Shown here: piece after piece, positions 1 to 8,642 of the stretch
Layout: each line of letters starts with the position of its first letter
Position numbering within the stretch: position 1 is the stretch's first letter
Assembly (NCBI RefSeq): GCF_002931075.1
Contig: NZ_PSTQ01000008.1
Span: 62,001-126,000 of the forward strand
DNA: 64,000 nt
Reading direction: 5' to 3'
Source of the DNA: Pseudoclavibacter sp. AY1F1
GTDB lineage: Bacteria > Actinomycetota > Actinomycetes > Actinomycetales > Microbacteriaceae
The notes under the pieces: generated by a model
What the model was told of the DNA's origin: nothing
The model's input: only the letters and a program-made list of their open reading frames with translations
Database searches by the model: none
Position numbers and translations under genes: made by a program

Positions 1-192
1 TTCGTCGATCACATCGGCGACTTCTACGGTCTCGAGGTCGACGAGCCCGTCGAGCGGGTGCCCGGGAAGATGTTCCCCTGGCTGCGCAAGACGAACGTCA
101 TGAACGTTCCTGTTGCCGGTCCGCAGACGAACCAGGTCCCGGTTGTCGGTTCTGATGCGGCGGAGACTGACGGCGAGCGTCCGGAGCGGTAG
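1..192 (+). CDS. C-terminal end of an unidentified protein (partial)
   Basis: The first 63 codons of the window are open from base 1 to a TAG at 190-192, and the upstream part lies outside the window. The visible tail starts FVDHIGDFYGLEVDEP and ends in an acidic, Pro/Val-rich stretch (DAAETDGERPER). No family motif is recognisable. A strong hairpin follows within 20 bases, which supports this as the true end of a gene. The function cannot be named from the tail alone. Confidence 0.6.
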   Translation, partial: FVDHIGDFYGLEVDEPVERVPGKMFPWLRKTNVMNVPVAGPQTNQVPVVGSDAAETDGERPER

Positions 193-490
193 CCGGAGCT
201 CGAGACTGCACGAAGAGGCGGGGCGGATGCACGTGCATCCACCCCGCCTCTTCGTCGTACCTGCGTCGTGTAGGCCACTGATTTAGTCCGTCTGAAAATT
301 GTGGACGGCGTTCACTTCTGGCAGTCTGGAGCCACACCCAACCAAGTGGTAGGTGCCCCTTCCCTGGGCGCCAGTTCTCGCACGGTCGTTGCGTCCGCCC
401 TCACCTTCAGAAGCTCTCTTCCTAGCGCAGAGGCATGCGGACCCGCCGTCGCGCGCACCCGCTTTGGACACCATCCACCCCAGGAGCCCC
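193..490. other. Intergenic region before first Tat-type gene
   Basis: About 300 bases. It holds the terminator at 211-254 and then a stretch without convincing coding potential. Open frames through it (for example a GTG at 353 in frame with the next gene) lack a ribosome binding site. The promoter of the gene at 491 must lie here, but no clear -10/-35 pair was assigned. Confidence 0.5.
211..254 (+). terminator. Hairpin terminator
   Basis: A near-perfect inverted repeat of about 20 bp (cgaagaggcggggcggatgc, then its complement with one mismatch) with a very short loop lies just after the stop at 192. It probably ends transcription of the partial gene. Confidence 0.7.
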
Positions 491-2092
491 GTGACGAACG
501 CAGCATCCAATCCCAAAAACCACCTCTCGCGCCGCACGGTCATCGCCACCGCCGCCTGGACCACGCCCGTCCTCGCCGCGGTCGCCAGCGCGCCGCTCGC
601 CGCCGCGTCCAACGAGCCCCTCATCGTGGGGCTCACCGGTTTCGGTGCAACGCGCTGCGGCATCATCGACGCCGGCGCCGTCCGTTTCGAGGCCACTGTC
701 GGCGAGAAGCCTGCACCGACGACTGGAACGGTCGCCATCCAGCTCCCCGTGGGGCTCGAGTTCACGACTGGCGGGCGCACAGCAACCGTCAACATCGGTC
801 AGGGTGGCGTCGCCCAGGTCCCCGCCTTCACAGCGACTGGAGCGGCGGGCGCCTACACGATCACCGCCACCTACCAGGGCGTCGTCGCGTACGCCTTCGG
901 GAATATCACTGCCTCACCCGGCCAGGTGGTGCAGATCACGCGCACCGTCGGAACCACCTCCAGCAACGCTCCGACGATCAACTGGTCGACAGTGCCCGGA
1001 CTCACGACGGCGACAGTCGGAGCGATCTCAGGCGACCAAGCAAATGGCAGCGCCGGTTCGAACGCTGCCGTGCTCGTCGCAGGTGGGCTTGTCCGCTACT
1101 GGGGTCTCAACGTCGGATCGACGCAGAGCGCCCCCGGCACGCTGCAGCACGGCGGTGCCAACGTCGCGAACATGAAGTTCGTGGACGCCTGGACCTCACT
1201 TCAGGTGAACAACAACTCGACCGGCGGCGTCGCAGCTGGCAGCACCGGCGGCGAGGTCTACCAGTGGTACCGGACAGGGACAGGCACGGGGTCGCCGATT
1301 GTCGTGAAGGTCAACGGGATCACCGGCACCCTCGTCGCTGCCGAGTCGAACGACGGCTTCAGCTACGCCCTCACGTCCACGGGCCTCTACTACTGGGGCA
1401 ACGCGACCAGCGGCACGACCGTCGACGCCACACTCATCCCGGGCACCGCTGGTGCCTCGGCCATCAGCACTTTCGGCGTACGCGAAACCAGCTTCGTGCA
1501 CGGCGGGGCGGTTCTCTTCGCGAACGGCACCATCCGTCAGTGGAACAACGGGCACACACTTTCCACTGTCGCGGGGGCGCCAGCCGGCATCGCGCAGGTC
1601 GAGGCGAACTCCGGTGCCATCATCGTGCGCACCGCGAGCGGCGACCTGTGGACAAGCGGCGCCGCGTTGGGCTTCTCCTCGGGTGGGACTGCGTGGACGA
1701 GGCGCGCCCGAAACGTCGCCGCGTTCGCCTCATGGGCGATCCGCAACTACGTCGGCGGCCTGTACATCACATCGACGGGAACGATGATGCAGTTCCACGC
1801 TTCGACGCGCATCCCGGGCATCAGCGTCGACTACGCGTTCAGGGCTGAGGCCAAGACCGGGGACGCCACTGGCAAGGCCATCACGAAGGTCTTCGCGTCC
1901 GACGGCACCTACCTCGCCCTCGCCTCCGACGGCAGCGTGTACGCGTGGGGCGGCAACCTCGACAACGGAACCCGCGGCAACCCGAAGCTGGTTCCGAGCG
2001 ACAATGTCATCGACCTCAACGTGTGGGGCTACCACCCCACCGCCGGTAGCTACTACGGGGGCGGCTACGTCATCGAGGGCACCGTCTGCTGA
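491..2092 (+). CDS. Secreted RCC1-repeat-like protein with RR-x7-W-x2-P Tat-type signal
   Basis: 533 residues. GTG 491 was chosen because CAGGAG lies just upstream; the frame is open further 5' (GTG 353) without a binding site. R14-R15, W23 and P26 are followed by a hydrophobic run ending PLAAAS, predicting export, probably by Tat, and cleavage near residue 39. An Ig-like beta region follows (about 45-160). The rest has repeated short units with YWG, AWG or QW cores (GLVRYWG, GLYYWG, GSVYAWGGN) that resemble RCC1/BNR-type beta-propeller blades. It has no LPXTG or C-terminal anchor. It is the largest family member in the window. The mature function is unknown; a surface or secreted binding protein is inferred. 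Confidence 0.8.
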   Translation: MTNAASNPKNHLSRRTVIATAAWTTPVLAAVASAPLAAASNEPLIVGLTGFGATRCGIIDAGAVRFEATVGEKPAPTTGTVAIQLPVGLEFTTGGRTATVNIGQGGVAQVPAFTATGAAGAYTITATYQGVVAYAFGNITASPGQVVQITRTVGTTSSNAPTINWSTVPGLTTATVGAISGDQANGSAGSNAAVLVAGGLVRYWGLNVGSTQSAPGTLQHGGANVANMKFVDAWTSLQVNNNSTGGVAAGSTGGEVYQWYRTGTGTGSPIVVKVNGITGTLVAAESNDGFSYALTSTGLYYWGNATSGTTVDATLIPGTAGASAISTFGVRETSFVHGGAVLFANGTIRQWNNGHTLSTVAGAPAGIAQVEANSGAIIVRTASGDLWTSGAALGFSSGGTAWTRRARNVAAFASWAIRNYVGGLYITSTGTMMQFHASTRIPGISVDYAFRAEAKTGDATGKAITKVFASDGTYLALASDGSVYAWGGNLDNGTRGNPKLVPSDNVIDLNVWGYHPTAGSYYGGGYVIEGTVC

Positions 2093-2110
2093 CCAGCTCC
2101 AACGAGCGGA

Positions 2111-2142
2111 CGGGGGTCGGATGCACGTGCTTCCGGCCCCTG
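2111..2142 (+). terminator. Hairpin terminator
   Basis: ggggtcgga and ttccggcccc pair around a short loop, with one G-T pair, about 20 bases after the stop of the RCC1-like gene. No strong T-run follows. Confidence 0.5.
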
Positions 2143-2272
2143 GCCGTCTTGGCGTCTCCTGAGGACAGATCCGGGAGTGATCGGGAAGATCCGCGTTGCA
2201 TCCCTCCTCATCACGGACGACCGGCTGTCAAGTCCCAGCACAAGGTGAGCACGAGGCATCATCCTGAGATGG

Positions 2273-3355
2273 ATGCATAGAATCGCGAGCGCACTCGTCC
2301 CCGCCGTCACGCCTCCCCGCCTGCTGCACGTCGCCAAGACGGCTGCCGCAGCGACGCTTGCCTGGTACGCCGGACACCTCGTCCCCGGCGAGGCGAATGC
2401 GTACGCCTACTACGCGCCCCTCGGTGCGTTGGTCGCCAGTGTGCCGACCGTGGCCGGATCCGTGCGGTCGAGTGTGCAGGTCGTGGTTGGTGTTCTCCTC
2501 GGCGTACTCGCATCCGGTGCGCTTGTCACCATCGGAATCCCAGTGGCGCTCGCTGTTCCCGTGGCGGTCGGAGTCGGAACGCTGCTGGCGGGCATCCCCG
2601 CCTTCGGGGCAGGGCGCGACTACATCCCGATCGCGGCGCTGTTCGTGTTCGTCGTCGGCGGTGCGAACCCGGATGGCTTCTCCATCGGCTACGTCGTCCA
2701 GATGGCTGTCGGGGCGGCCATCGGCGTCGGGCTGAACCTGCTGGTCCCGCCCTCGACCGGGACCAAGCACGCGTTGGAGGCCCTCAGCACGGTCAAGAAA
2801 TCGGCCGCTGACGCTATCAAACGCGCTACCGAGCTGCCCGGCGAAGAGCACCCTCGGGATGCACTCGATGAGTGGCGGGCCTCGCTTCGTCGCCTCGAGG
2901 CTCACCTCGCCGACACCAAGACGCTCGTCGGCGAGGCGCAAGACAATTTGCGAGGCAACGCGCGGCGCCTTCGGTCGAAGTTCGACACCAATTCGGCGCA
3001 GGGCGAGCTCGACAGCATCAGCCGCATCGTCCGGCATACCGAGGAGCTGCAGGAACCGTTCCTCGAGAGCTCGTGGAGCGAGGCGCGAACGGAGTCGCGC
3101 CGCGCTCTCGCTGCGGCCGGCGAGCAGATCGCGCAGCTCCTCCAAGCGTGGGATGAGTCCTACGACGAGCTGTCCCCGAGACTCGGCGCCGCATCCACCG
3201 CTCTCGAAGATCTGCAGCAACTCGAGTTCGAGCACCACACGGGATGGGACCCGGCCGCTCAACGCCGATCAGTCACGATCTACGCACTCCGGAAGGTCGT
3301 CGCCGAAATCGAGTACCGCGTCGATGGGGAGAAGCACGCAAGTTCCGAGAGTTGA
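2273..3355 (+). CDS. FUSC / aromatic-acid-exporter-like membrane protein
   Basis: 360 residues starting at ATG 2273. The first 170 residues form about five to six hydrophobic helices (LLHVAKTAAAATLAWYAG onward; GVLLGVLASGALVTIGIPV; GYVVQMAVGAAIGVGLNLLVPP). The remaining half is charged and helical, probably coiled coil and cytoplasmic. This layout matches the FUSC/ArAE family of putative exporters (half-size bacterial form). The substrate is unknown. The gene stands alone between two secreted-protein genes on the same strand. Confidence 0.7.
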   Translation: MHRIASALVPAVTPPRLLHVAKTAAAATLAWYAGHLVPGEANAYAYYAPLGALVASVPTVAGSVRSSVQVVVGVLLGVLASGALVTIGIPVALAVPVAVGVGTLLAGIPAFGAGRDYIPIAALFVFVVGGANPDGFSIGYVVQMAVGAAIGVGLNLLVPPSTGTKHALEALSTVKKSAADAIKRATELPGEEHPRDALDEWRASLRRLEAHLADTKTLVGEAQDNLRGNARRLRSKFDTNSAQGELDSISRIVRHTEELQEPFLESSWSEARTESRRALAAAGEQIAQLLQAWDESYDELSPRLGAASTALEDLQQLEFEHHTGWDPAAQRRSVTIYALRKVVAEIEYRVDGEKHASSES

Positions 3356-3490
3356 CTCGATCCGATGACGCTGGCCCCGCCGCATTGACGCCCGAGGGAG
3401 CATATTATGCGGAGACATAGCCAAAGGCTAGGCTCGTTCTGAGATTCGTGAGGCGCCCCACCCACGAACCGACCACAGAAGAGGAACCCT

Positions 3491-4129
3491 TTGCTGGAAC
3501 GCACGTCCCCCTCGTCCGAGCCTCGTCTCTCCCGCCGCCACCTGGTTGCGGGAGCTGCGTGGGCAGCACCAGTCGTCGCCATCGCTGTGGCGGCACCCGC
3601 CCGCGCCGCCTCGACAGAGTGCACTCCGCAGGCAGCAGCACAGATCACCACCGCGTGGCGCTTCAACGGCAACATCACCAACTGGACCCTCGCACGCTCC
3701 CCGGCCAACGCCCCCAACGTCGGCTACTCCGCGAGCTACCAGGGGCAGGGCCCCAACAGCGTGAGCAATGCGGCCGTCCTGGATGCAGACCCGCTCGCGG
3801 TTGCATCCACGACGAGCCTTTCCAACACGGCCTGCTTCGGCCCCGGCACGTACACGTTCACGTACACGGGCCGCGCCTGGACCACGAACACCCGCACCCT
3901 CACCTTGACCGGCCGCGTCGTCAGCGATGCAGCTCCGGGAACAACCTTGGCGACCGACACCTTCACGACGGCGACGAACACGACGACGTTCACACGAACC
4001 CTCACCGTGACCATCCCAGTGCGCACTCGTCTTCGCTTCACGTACGCATGGGGGTTCACTGCCGGTTCGGCGAGCCAGACCGGTGACGACATCGGTGTGG
4101 GCGCCCCGGCAGTCGCGAAAACGGCGTAA
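3491..4129 (+). CDS. Secreted protein with RR-x7-W-x2-P Tat-type signal
   Basis: 212 residues from TTG 3491, chosen because AGAGGAA lies a few bases upstream. R15-R16, W24 and P27 are followed by a hydrophobic stretch ending ARAAS near residue 40. The mature part has two cysteines (TEC, TAC), is rich in Thr/Ser/Ala and reads as beta strands (GTYTFTYTGRAW; LTVTIPVRTRLRFTYAWGF). It has no membrane anchor. The fold suggests a small beta-sandwich, but no family was recognised. A shared terminator with lysS follows. Confidence 0.78.
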   Translation: MLERTSPSSEPRLSRRHLVAGAAWAAPVVAIAVAAPARAASTECTPQAAAQITTAWRFNGNITNWTLARSPANAPNVGYSASYQGQGPNSVSNAAVLDADPLAVASTTSLSNTACFGPGTYTFTYTGRAWTTNTRTLTLTGRVVSDAAPGTTLATDTFTTATNTTTFTRTLTVTIPVRTRLRFTYAWGFTAGSASQTGDDIGVGAPAVAKTA

Positions 4130-4159
4130 CGGGCGCGCCCCACACGCTTCGCGAGCCGC

Positions 4160-4194
4160 AAGAAGCCGCCGCCCGGTTCGGGCGGCGGCTTCTT
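4160..4194. terminator. Bidirectional terminator
   Basis: A perfect 15-bp stem (aagaagccgccgccc with its complement) closes a 5-base loop between the convergent secreted-protein gene and lysS. A-rich and T-rich ends on the two sides fit use in both directions. Confidence 0.85.
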
Positions 4195-4209
4195 GCGTGT
4201 GGCTGCGCG

Positions 4210-5709
4210 CTACTTCACGAGCGGGAACAGTACCGTCTCGCGGATGCCCAGGCCCGTGATGGCCATGAGGAGACGGTCGATGCCCATCCCCATGCCTCCT
4301 GACGGTGGCATGGCGTGCTCGAGTGCGGCGAGGAACTCCTCGTCGACGCGCATGGCCTCGACGTCACCCTTGGCGCCGAGTGCCGCTTGTTCGACGAAGC
4401 GGGCACGCTGCTCGACGGGGTCGATGAGCTCGGAGTAGCCCGTGGCGAGCTCGAAGCCGCGAACGTAGAGGTCCCACTTCTCGACGACACCCGGGATGGA
4501 GCGGTGGGATGCGGTGAGCGGGGACGTCTCGACGGGGAAGTCCATGACGAACGTGGGGCGCGTGAGGCCGTCCTTCACGAAGTGCTCCCAGAGCTCTTCA
4601 ACGAGCTTGCCGTGCGTGGGGTGGCTGACCTCGACTTCGACCTTCTCGGCGAGCGCGAGGAGCTCGGCAAGCGGAGTCTCTGGCGTGATCTCAACGCCGG
4701 CTGCTTCGGAAAGCGACGGGTACATCGACAGGCGGTCCCAGTCGCCGCCGAGGTCGAACTCGGTGCCGTCTGTCCAGGTGACGACGTGCGAGCCGGACAC
4801 GGCAAGCGCCGCGTTCTGCACGAGCTCCTGCGTGAGGTCGGCGATCGAGTTGTAGTCGCCGTACGCCTGGTAGGCCTCGAGCATCGCGAACTCGGGACTG
4901 TGCGTCGAGTCTGCGCCCTCGTTGCGGAAGTTGCGGTTGATCTCGAAGACCCGGTCGAGGCCGCCGACGACGGCTCGCTTCAGGTACAGCTCTGGCGCGA
5001 TGCGCAGGAACAGTTCGGTGTCGAACGCGTTCGAGTGCGTGACGAACGGGCGGGCCGCGGCGCCGCCGTGCATCGTCTGCAGCATGGGCGTCTCGACCTC
5101 GAGGAACTCGTGGTTCGCGAACGTCTGGCGCAGCGACGCGTTAGTCTTCGCGCGTGCCACCACAACCTCGCGGGCGACGGGGCGCTGGATGAGGTCGAGG
5201 TACCGCTGACGAACGCGCGTCTCCTCGCTGAGCTCCGAGTGCAGGTTCGGCAGCGGACGGACAGCTTTGGAGGCCATCTTCCATTCGTCGGCCATGATGC
5301 TCAGCTCACCGCGGCGCGAGGAGATGATCTCGCCGGCGGCGAAGACGTGGTCGCCGAGGTCGACGAACTCCTTCCACAGGTCAAGCTGCTCTTGGCCGAC
5401 AACGGCGAGCGAGAGCATGATCTGGATGCGCGCACCGTCGCCGGCCTGCAAGCTCGCGAAGCAGAGCTTGCCGGTGTTGCGGAGGTGCACGATGCGGCCT
5501 GCGACGCCGGCGCGCTCACCGGTCGAGGCGCCGTCTTCGAGCTCGACGTGCGCGGCACGCACTTCGGAGATCGTGTGCGTAATGGGGAGCGTCAGTGGGT
5601 AGGGCGCGATACCCGACTCGAGCATCCGCGCACGCTTGTCGAGACGCACCTGCTTCTGCTCGGAGGCTTCCGCCTCGGAGAGTGCATCTTGGATGGGCGC
5701 GTCGGCCAT
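4210..5709 (-). CDS. lysS: Lysyl-tRNA synthetase, class II
   Basis: 499 residues from ATG 5709 (MADAPIQDAL), preceded by AAGGAG; a longer in-frame ORF reaches 5802 but has no binding site. It charges tRNA-Lys with lysine in the cytoplasm. Class II motifs are visible: motif 2 around FRNEGADSTHSPEF and motif 3 GMGIDRLLMAITG near the C-terminus. The N-terminal OB-fold region includes GVAGRIVHLRNTGKLCF. The length is normal. The gene is convergent with the secreted-protein gene on its left. In Microbacteriaceae lysS usually sits close to panC; here about 3.8 kb separates them. Confidence 0.97.
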   Translation of the reverse strand: MADAPIQDALSEAEASEQKQVRLDKRARMLESGIAPYPLTLPITHTISEVRAAHVELEDGASTGERAGVAGRIVHLRNTGKLCFASLQAGDGARIQIMLSLAVVGQEQLDLWKEFVDLGDHVFAAGEIISSRRGELSIMADEWKMASKAVRPLPNLHSELSEETRVRQRYLDLIQRPVAREVVVARAKTNASLRQTFANHEFLEVETPMLQTMHGGAAARPFVTHSNAFDTELFLRIAPELYLKRAVVGGLDRVFEINRNFRNEGADSTHSPEFAMLEAYQAYGDYNSIADLTQELVQNAALAVSGSHVVTWTDGTEFDLGGDWDRLSMYPSLSEAAGVEITPETPLAELLALAEKVEVEVSHPTHGKLVEELWEHFVKDGLTRPTFVMDFPVETSPLTASHRSIPGVVEKWDLYVRGFELATGYSELIDPVEQRARFVEQAALGAKGDVEAMRVDEEFLAALEHAMPPSGGMGMGIDRLLMAITGLGIRETVLFPLVK

Positions 5710-5882
5710 TCGGGCTCCTTGCGTGTCGTGCGTTCGGGCGTGGATGCGCATCCTGGGCACGACGAAGGCCGCGCAGAATCGCACTCCCCCAGTTTGAGGC
5801 ACATCGCGCCCGCGCGCGAACTGGCGGCGCCCTACGGACTACCCCTCTGGGATTCGATGTGCGCTTCCGCGCGTCCGCCGCG

Positions 5883-6464
5883 TCACCAGGTTGGGTTCGC
5901 TCCGGAGTGAGTGAGCACGGTCGACGCTTGCGGTGAGGTGACGGAGGCTGTGAAGTTCACGGCTTGCGCCGTGGGGACGCCGGGCTTTGCCGTGGCAATC
6001 CAGGTGAGGTTCGATGACGAGGCTGAGTTCCCTATGGACTCCGTGAGGCGGATCGTGAACGTGATGGTCCCGCCTGAGACGACTCTGCTGAGTTCGGTGA
6101 GCCCGCTGCTGAGGCTCGTGAGTGGAACGTCTGCGATATAGGCGGCCGGGTAGGAAATGACGATGTCGGTGGTGATGATGGTCACCGCGTTGAGCTGGTA
6201 GATGTTCTCGAACTTCGTCTCGAAGCGGTATCCCTGGGCAACGTTTGCGTTGATCGCCGGGTTCCAGGTTGAGCCTTGAATGAACATCTGCGGGGGCGTG
6301 TTGAAGCGGGTTGTGGTTTTCATGCCCGATGCGGCAGCTGCGGGGGCGGCGACGGCGAGCGCGATAGTGGGTGCCGCCCACAGCCCGCCGCGGAGGAGTT
6401 CTCGTCGATGCAGGTTTCGGTGCTCGCCGGAAAGCGGGGTTGGTGTGTGAGGTGATGACGTCAT
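5883..6464 (-). CDS. Secreted protein with RR-x7-W-x2-P Tat-type signal
   Basis: 193 residues from ATG 6464, with GAAGGA 6 bases upstream. R20-R21, W29 and P32 are followed by hydrophobic residues ending PAAAAS near residue 46. The mature part (about 147 residues) has no cysteine and alternates Thr/Ser and Val/Ile, as in an extracellular beta-sandwich (VTIITTDIVISYP; GGTITFTIRLTESIG). No homologous domain was recognised. It is transcribed toward lysS, with no operon partner. Confidence 0.77.
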   Translation of the reverse strand: MTSSPHTPTPLSGEHRNLHRRELLRGGLWAAPTIALAVAAPAAAASGMKTTTRFNTPPQMFIQGSTWNPAINANVAQGYRFETKFENIYQLNAVTIITTDIVISYPAAYIADVPLTSLSSGLTELSRVVSGGTITFTIRLTESIGNSASSSNLTWIATAKPGVPTAQAVNFTASVTSPQASTVLTHSGANPTW

Positions 6465-6830
6465 GGGTCCTTCACGGGGGGTGATGCGAGCGCAGAACGA
6501 AAGAATGGAGCGGTTCGAAACTCTTCAAGACCAGTTTCGGCGTTAACCATAGAGTCCGATATGCAGGAAATAGCAGTTAAGTGACCATTTGGTTGGCCGG
6601 AATGCGCGATTCGTCGCGAAACAGTCGCTTCATGTCGCCAAACGTTTCGTCAGACCCCGAACATCTGGCTCGAGGACACCGCGCAGAACAGCGCAGGACA
6701 ACGCAGAACGCCGCGCGCGCGCGAAAAAACCGCACCGCGCAGAGTGCGCGTTGCGGTCAGTTCAGTTGGACGAGTGCCAGATCGTCAGGACGATCGCAGC
6801 CCCGTCATGAGCGTCGTGGGCTGATGTTCG
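6465..6830. other. Intergenic, AT-richer upstream region
   Basis: About 365 bases between two minus-strand genes. The part nearest 6464 is relatively AT-rich and should carry the promoter of the secreted-protein gene. The words gcgttaac, gttaagt and ccatttg occur at about 6540-6592 and recur upstream of the gene at 53201-53848. A purine-rich stretch with repeated cgcagaac words lies at about 6683-6760. No gene was seen. Confidence 0.45.
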
Positions 6831-7526
6831 TCACGCGCTGCGCGCCTTCGCCCAGTCGACGACCCCTTCGAGGTAGGCGACGATCGTCTCGGCGGCGGGC
6901 ACGAGCTCGCGGCCAGAGCGCTGGTAGGTCTCTTCTGAGCGTCGGAACGGGTCGACGACGTCGTAGTCGCTGGCGTTCTCGAGCGGGGCGATAACGCCTC
7001 GAAGTGGGGCCGCCGCGCTGACGGCGGCGGCGAGTGCCGCGGCGACGATGTCCTGTTCGGATGCTCCCGACGCGGGTGCGTCGGCTCCACCGTCAAGCGA
7101 TTCGCGGCGCGAGCGACGAGAACCGGATGCCGCACCCGGGGCCTCATAAGACTCCTCGAGGTCTTCAGCCGTGACCTGGCTGGCGATGTGCGCGAACTCG
7201 CGCAGGGTGAAGGTGCGGCGTACGACTGAGGGCGCGAGTTCGACGATGCGCTGGCGGTGATCACGCGACAGGGCCAGAACAAGGCCGGCACCGCGAGCGA
7301 TGTCCTCGGTGAGCTGTCTGGAGATGTGGGCTTCCGCATCCGTCACCCCGTACTGGGCGGCGAGGGCCAGCGCGGGCTGCGGCATGCCGCTCCCGACGAG
7401 GGCACCCGTGCCGCCGCTTTCGACGGTCACGCCCGGGAGGCCCTTGAGGCCGTCGCGCAGGAGTTGCTCGGCGAGGGGTGACCGGCAGATGTTGCCCGTG
7501 CAGACCGTCAGGATGCGAAAGCTCAT
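6831..7526 (-). CDS. Low-molecular-weight protein tyrosine phosphatase with insertion
   Basis: 231 residues from ATG 7526. The catalytic P-loop C9-TGNIC-R15-S is intact (Cx5RS), and the general-acid Asp lies in DVVDPF (D192-P193), so it should be active. Members usually run about 150-180 residues; here about 70 extra residues (about 118-187, Arg/Ser-rich then Ala-rich) separate the core from the DP loop. A second such phosphatase lies at 38379-38930 beside its kinase; this one has no kinase neighbour and sits between secreted-protein genes. Its substrate is unknown. Confidence 0.88.
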   Translation of the reverse strand: MSFRILTVCTGNICRSPLAEQLLRDGLKGLPGVTVESGGTGALVGSGMPQPALALAAQYGVTDAEAHISRQLTEDIARGAGLVLALSRDHRQRIVELAPSVVRRTFTLREFAHIASQVTAEDLEESYEAPGAASGSRRSRRESLDGGADAPASGASEQDIVAAALAAAVSAAAPLRGVIAPLENASDYDVVDPFRRSEETYQRSGRELVPAAETIVAYLEGVVDWAKARSA

Positions 7527-7588
7527 GCGTGTGTTCCCCCAGGGGTCGTGGAACGTTCAGCGTAGCAACGCCACGACCCCTGGTTGGA

Positions 7589-8377
7589 CTACGACGTGCT
7601 GGTCGGGCAGTTCGCGACCTGCGGGGTCTGGACCCAGATGTCGGCGTTCTGGCGGGCACCGCCGGTGACCTTGGGCATGACGAACGTGTACGTGAGGGTG
7701 ATCGGCCCGGTGGACGTGGGCGTCAGGCTCGCCTTGAACACCTGCACGCTGCTCAGGGCTGGGTAGCCAGCGTAGGCGGCGGGGACCGCGGTAATGGATG
7801 CGGTGCCTGCGGCACCCTGTGCGATGGTCTCCGAGACGCCCGGGCCAGCGGCGTCGATGGTGAGGTACTGCTGGCCGAGGTACGGAGCTCCGACGTAGAC
7901 GGGGAGGTCGAGTTCGTAGGTAAAGCCCGAGATGCCCTGCAGGACAAACGTGGTCACGACCTGCAACGGCTCGTCGCTCGCCTCGGCGCGGTTGTCTCGG
8001 TCGTCCATCGACATGAAGCCGACCGGCGACGAGCCGCCCGGTCGTGAGGAGCCGTTCCACCAGTCGGTGGTCGCGTGGCCCGAGTCCTGAACGGTGGAGC
8101 TGCCGTTCCAGATGCCTGGCTTGGTCGGCGTCCAACCGGTGGTGTAGTTGCCGCCGTTGCCAGCCGGGATGCCCTGCGAACCGTCGGCGTAGAGGTTTCC
8201 TCCCGGAACCGTCCAGCTGCCGTTGGCGACTTCGCAGTCGACGGTGACGGCGGTGGATGCGGCACGCGCCGGGGTGGCGACGGCGGCGGCGATCACGGGG
8301 ATGCTCCAGGCGGCGGTTGTCAAGAGCGTGCGGCGTGCGGGGGTGGAGCGGACGGCTGGGGTGGCGTCGAGAGTCAT
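7589..8377 (-). CDS. Secreted protein with RR-x7-W-x2-P Tat-type signal
   Basis: 262 residues from ATG 8377. R15-R16, W24 and P27 lead into a hydrophobic stretch ending ARAAS near residue 41. The mature protein starts with a CEVANGSWTVPGG region, has one Cys near each end, and carries Gly/Asn/Trp-rich loops (NWT-like turns, GSSRPGGSSPVGFMSMDD) and later beta strands (TSTGPITLTYTFVMPKVTGG). It could be a carbohydrate-binding-like beta-sandwich, but no family was recognised. An AraC-like gene lies 265 bases upstream on the same strand. Confidence 0.77.
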   Translation of the reverse strand: MTLDATPAVRSTPARRTLLTTAAWSIPVIAAAVATPARAASTAVTVDCEVANGSWTVPGGNLYADGSQGIPAGNGGNYTTGWTPTKPGIWNGSSTVQDSGHATTDWWNGSSRPGGSSPVGFMSMDDRDNRAEASDEPLQVVTTFVLQGISGFTYELDLPVYVGAPYLGQQYLTIDAAGPGVSETIAQGAAGTASITAVPAAYAGYPALSSVQVFKASLTPTSTGPITLTYTFVMPKVTGGARQNADIWVQTPQVANCPTSTS

Positions 8378-8642
8378 GCTGGAACTGTCCTGACGTGGCT
8401 GGGCGCGCGACGTGCGGCCCTCAGGGAACGTGCGCGTCTCGCGCGCCGGGGGAACGGGGGTATGGCGCGTGCGGGTGGCAGCGCTGCCTAGGAGAGCCTG
8501 GCATCGAGGTCGGCAGTCCCCGCGTCTTCAAGGAAATTGTGACGTTTCAAGTATGGGAACTGTCGCTTCAAGGAGCGAATTGGACCAGTACAAAATTGAC
8601 CCACCGCCCCGGATATTTCCGGGAGGACGGAACGCATTCGAG

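Noticed and set aside
301-1848. Long Arg/His-rich open frame overlapping the RCC1-like gene
   Set aside because: It is a frame shadow typical of GC-rich DNA. The leader signature and binding site support the other frame.
4315-5910. 531-codon plus-strand frame antisense to lysS
   Set aside because: lysS is certain from its motifs, and the antisense frame is composed of charged, Val/Arg-biased residues without a family match.
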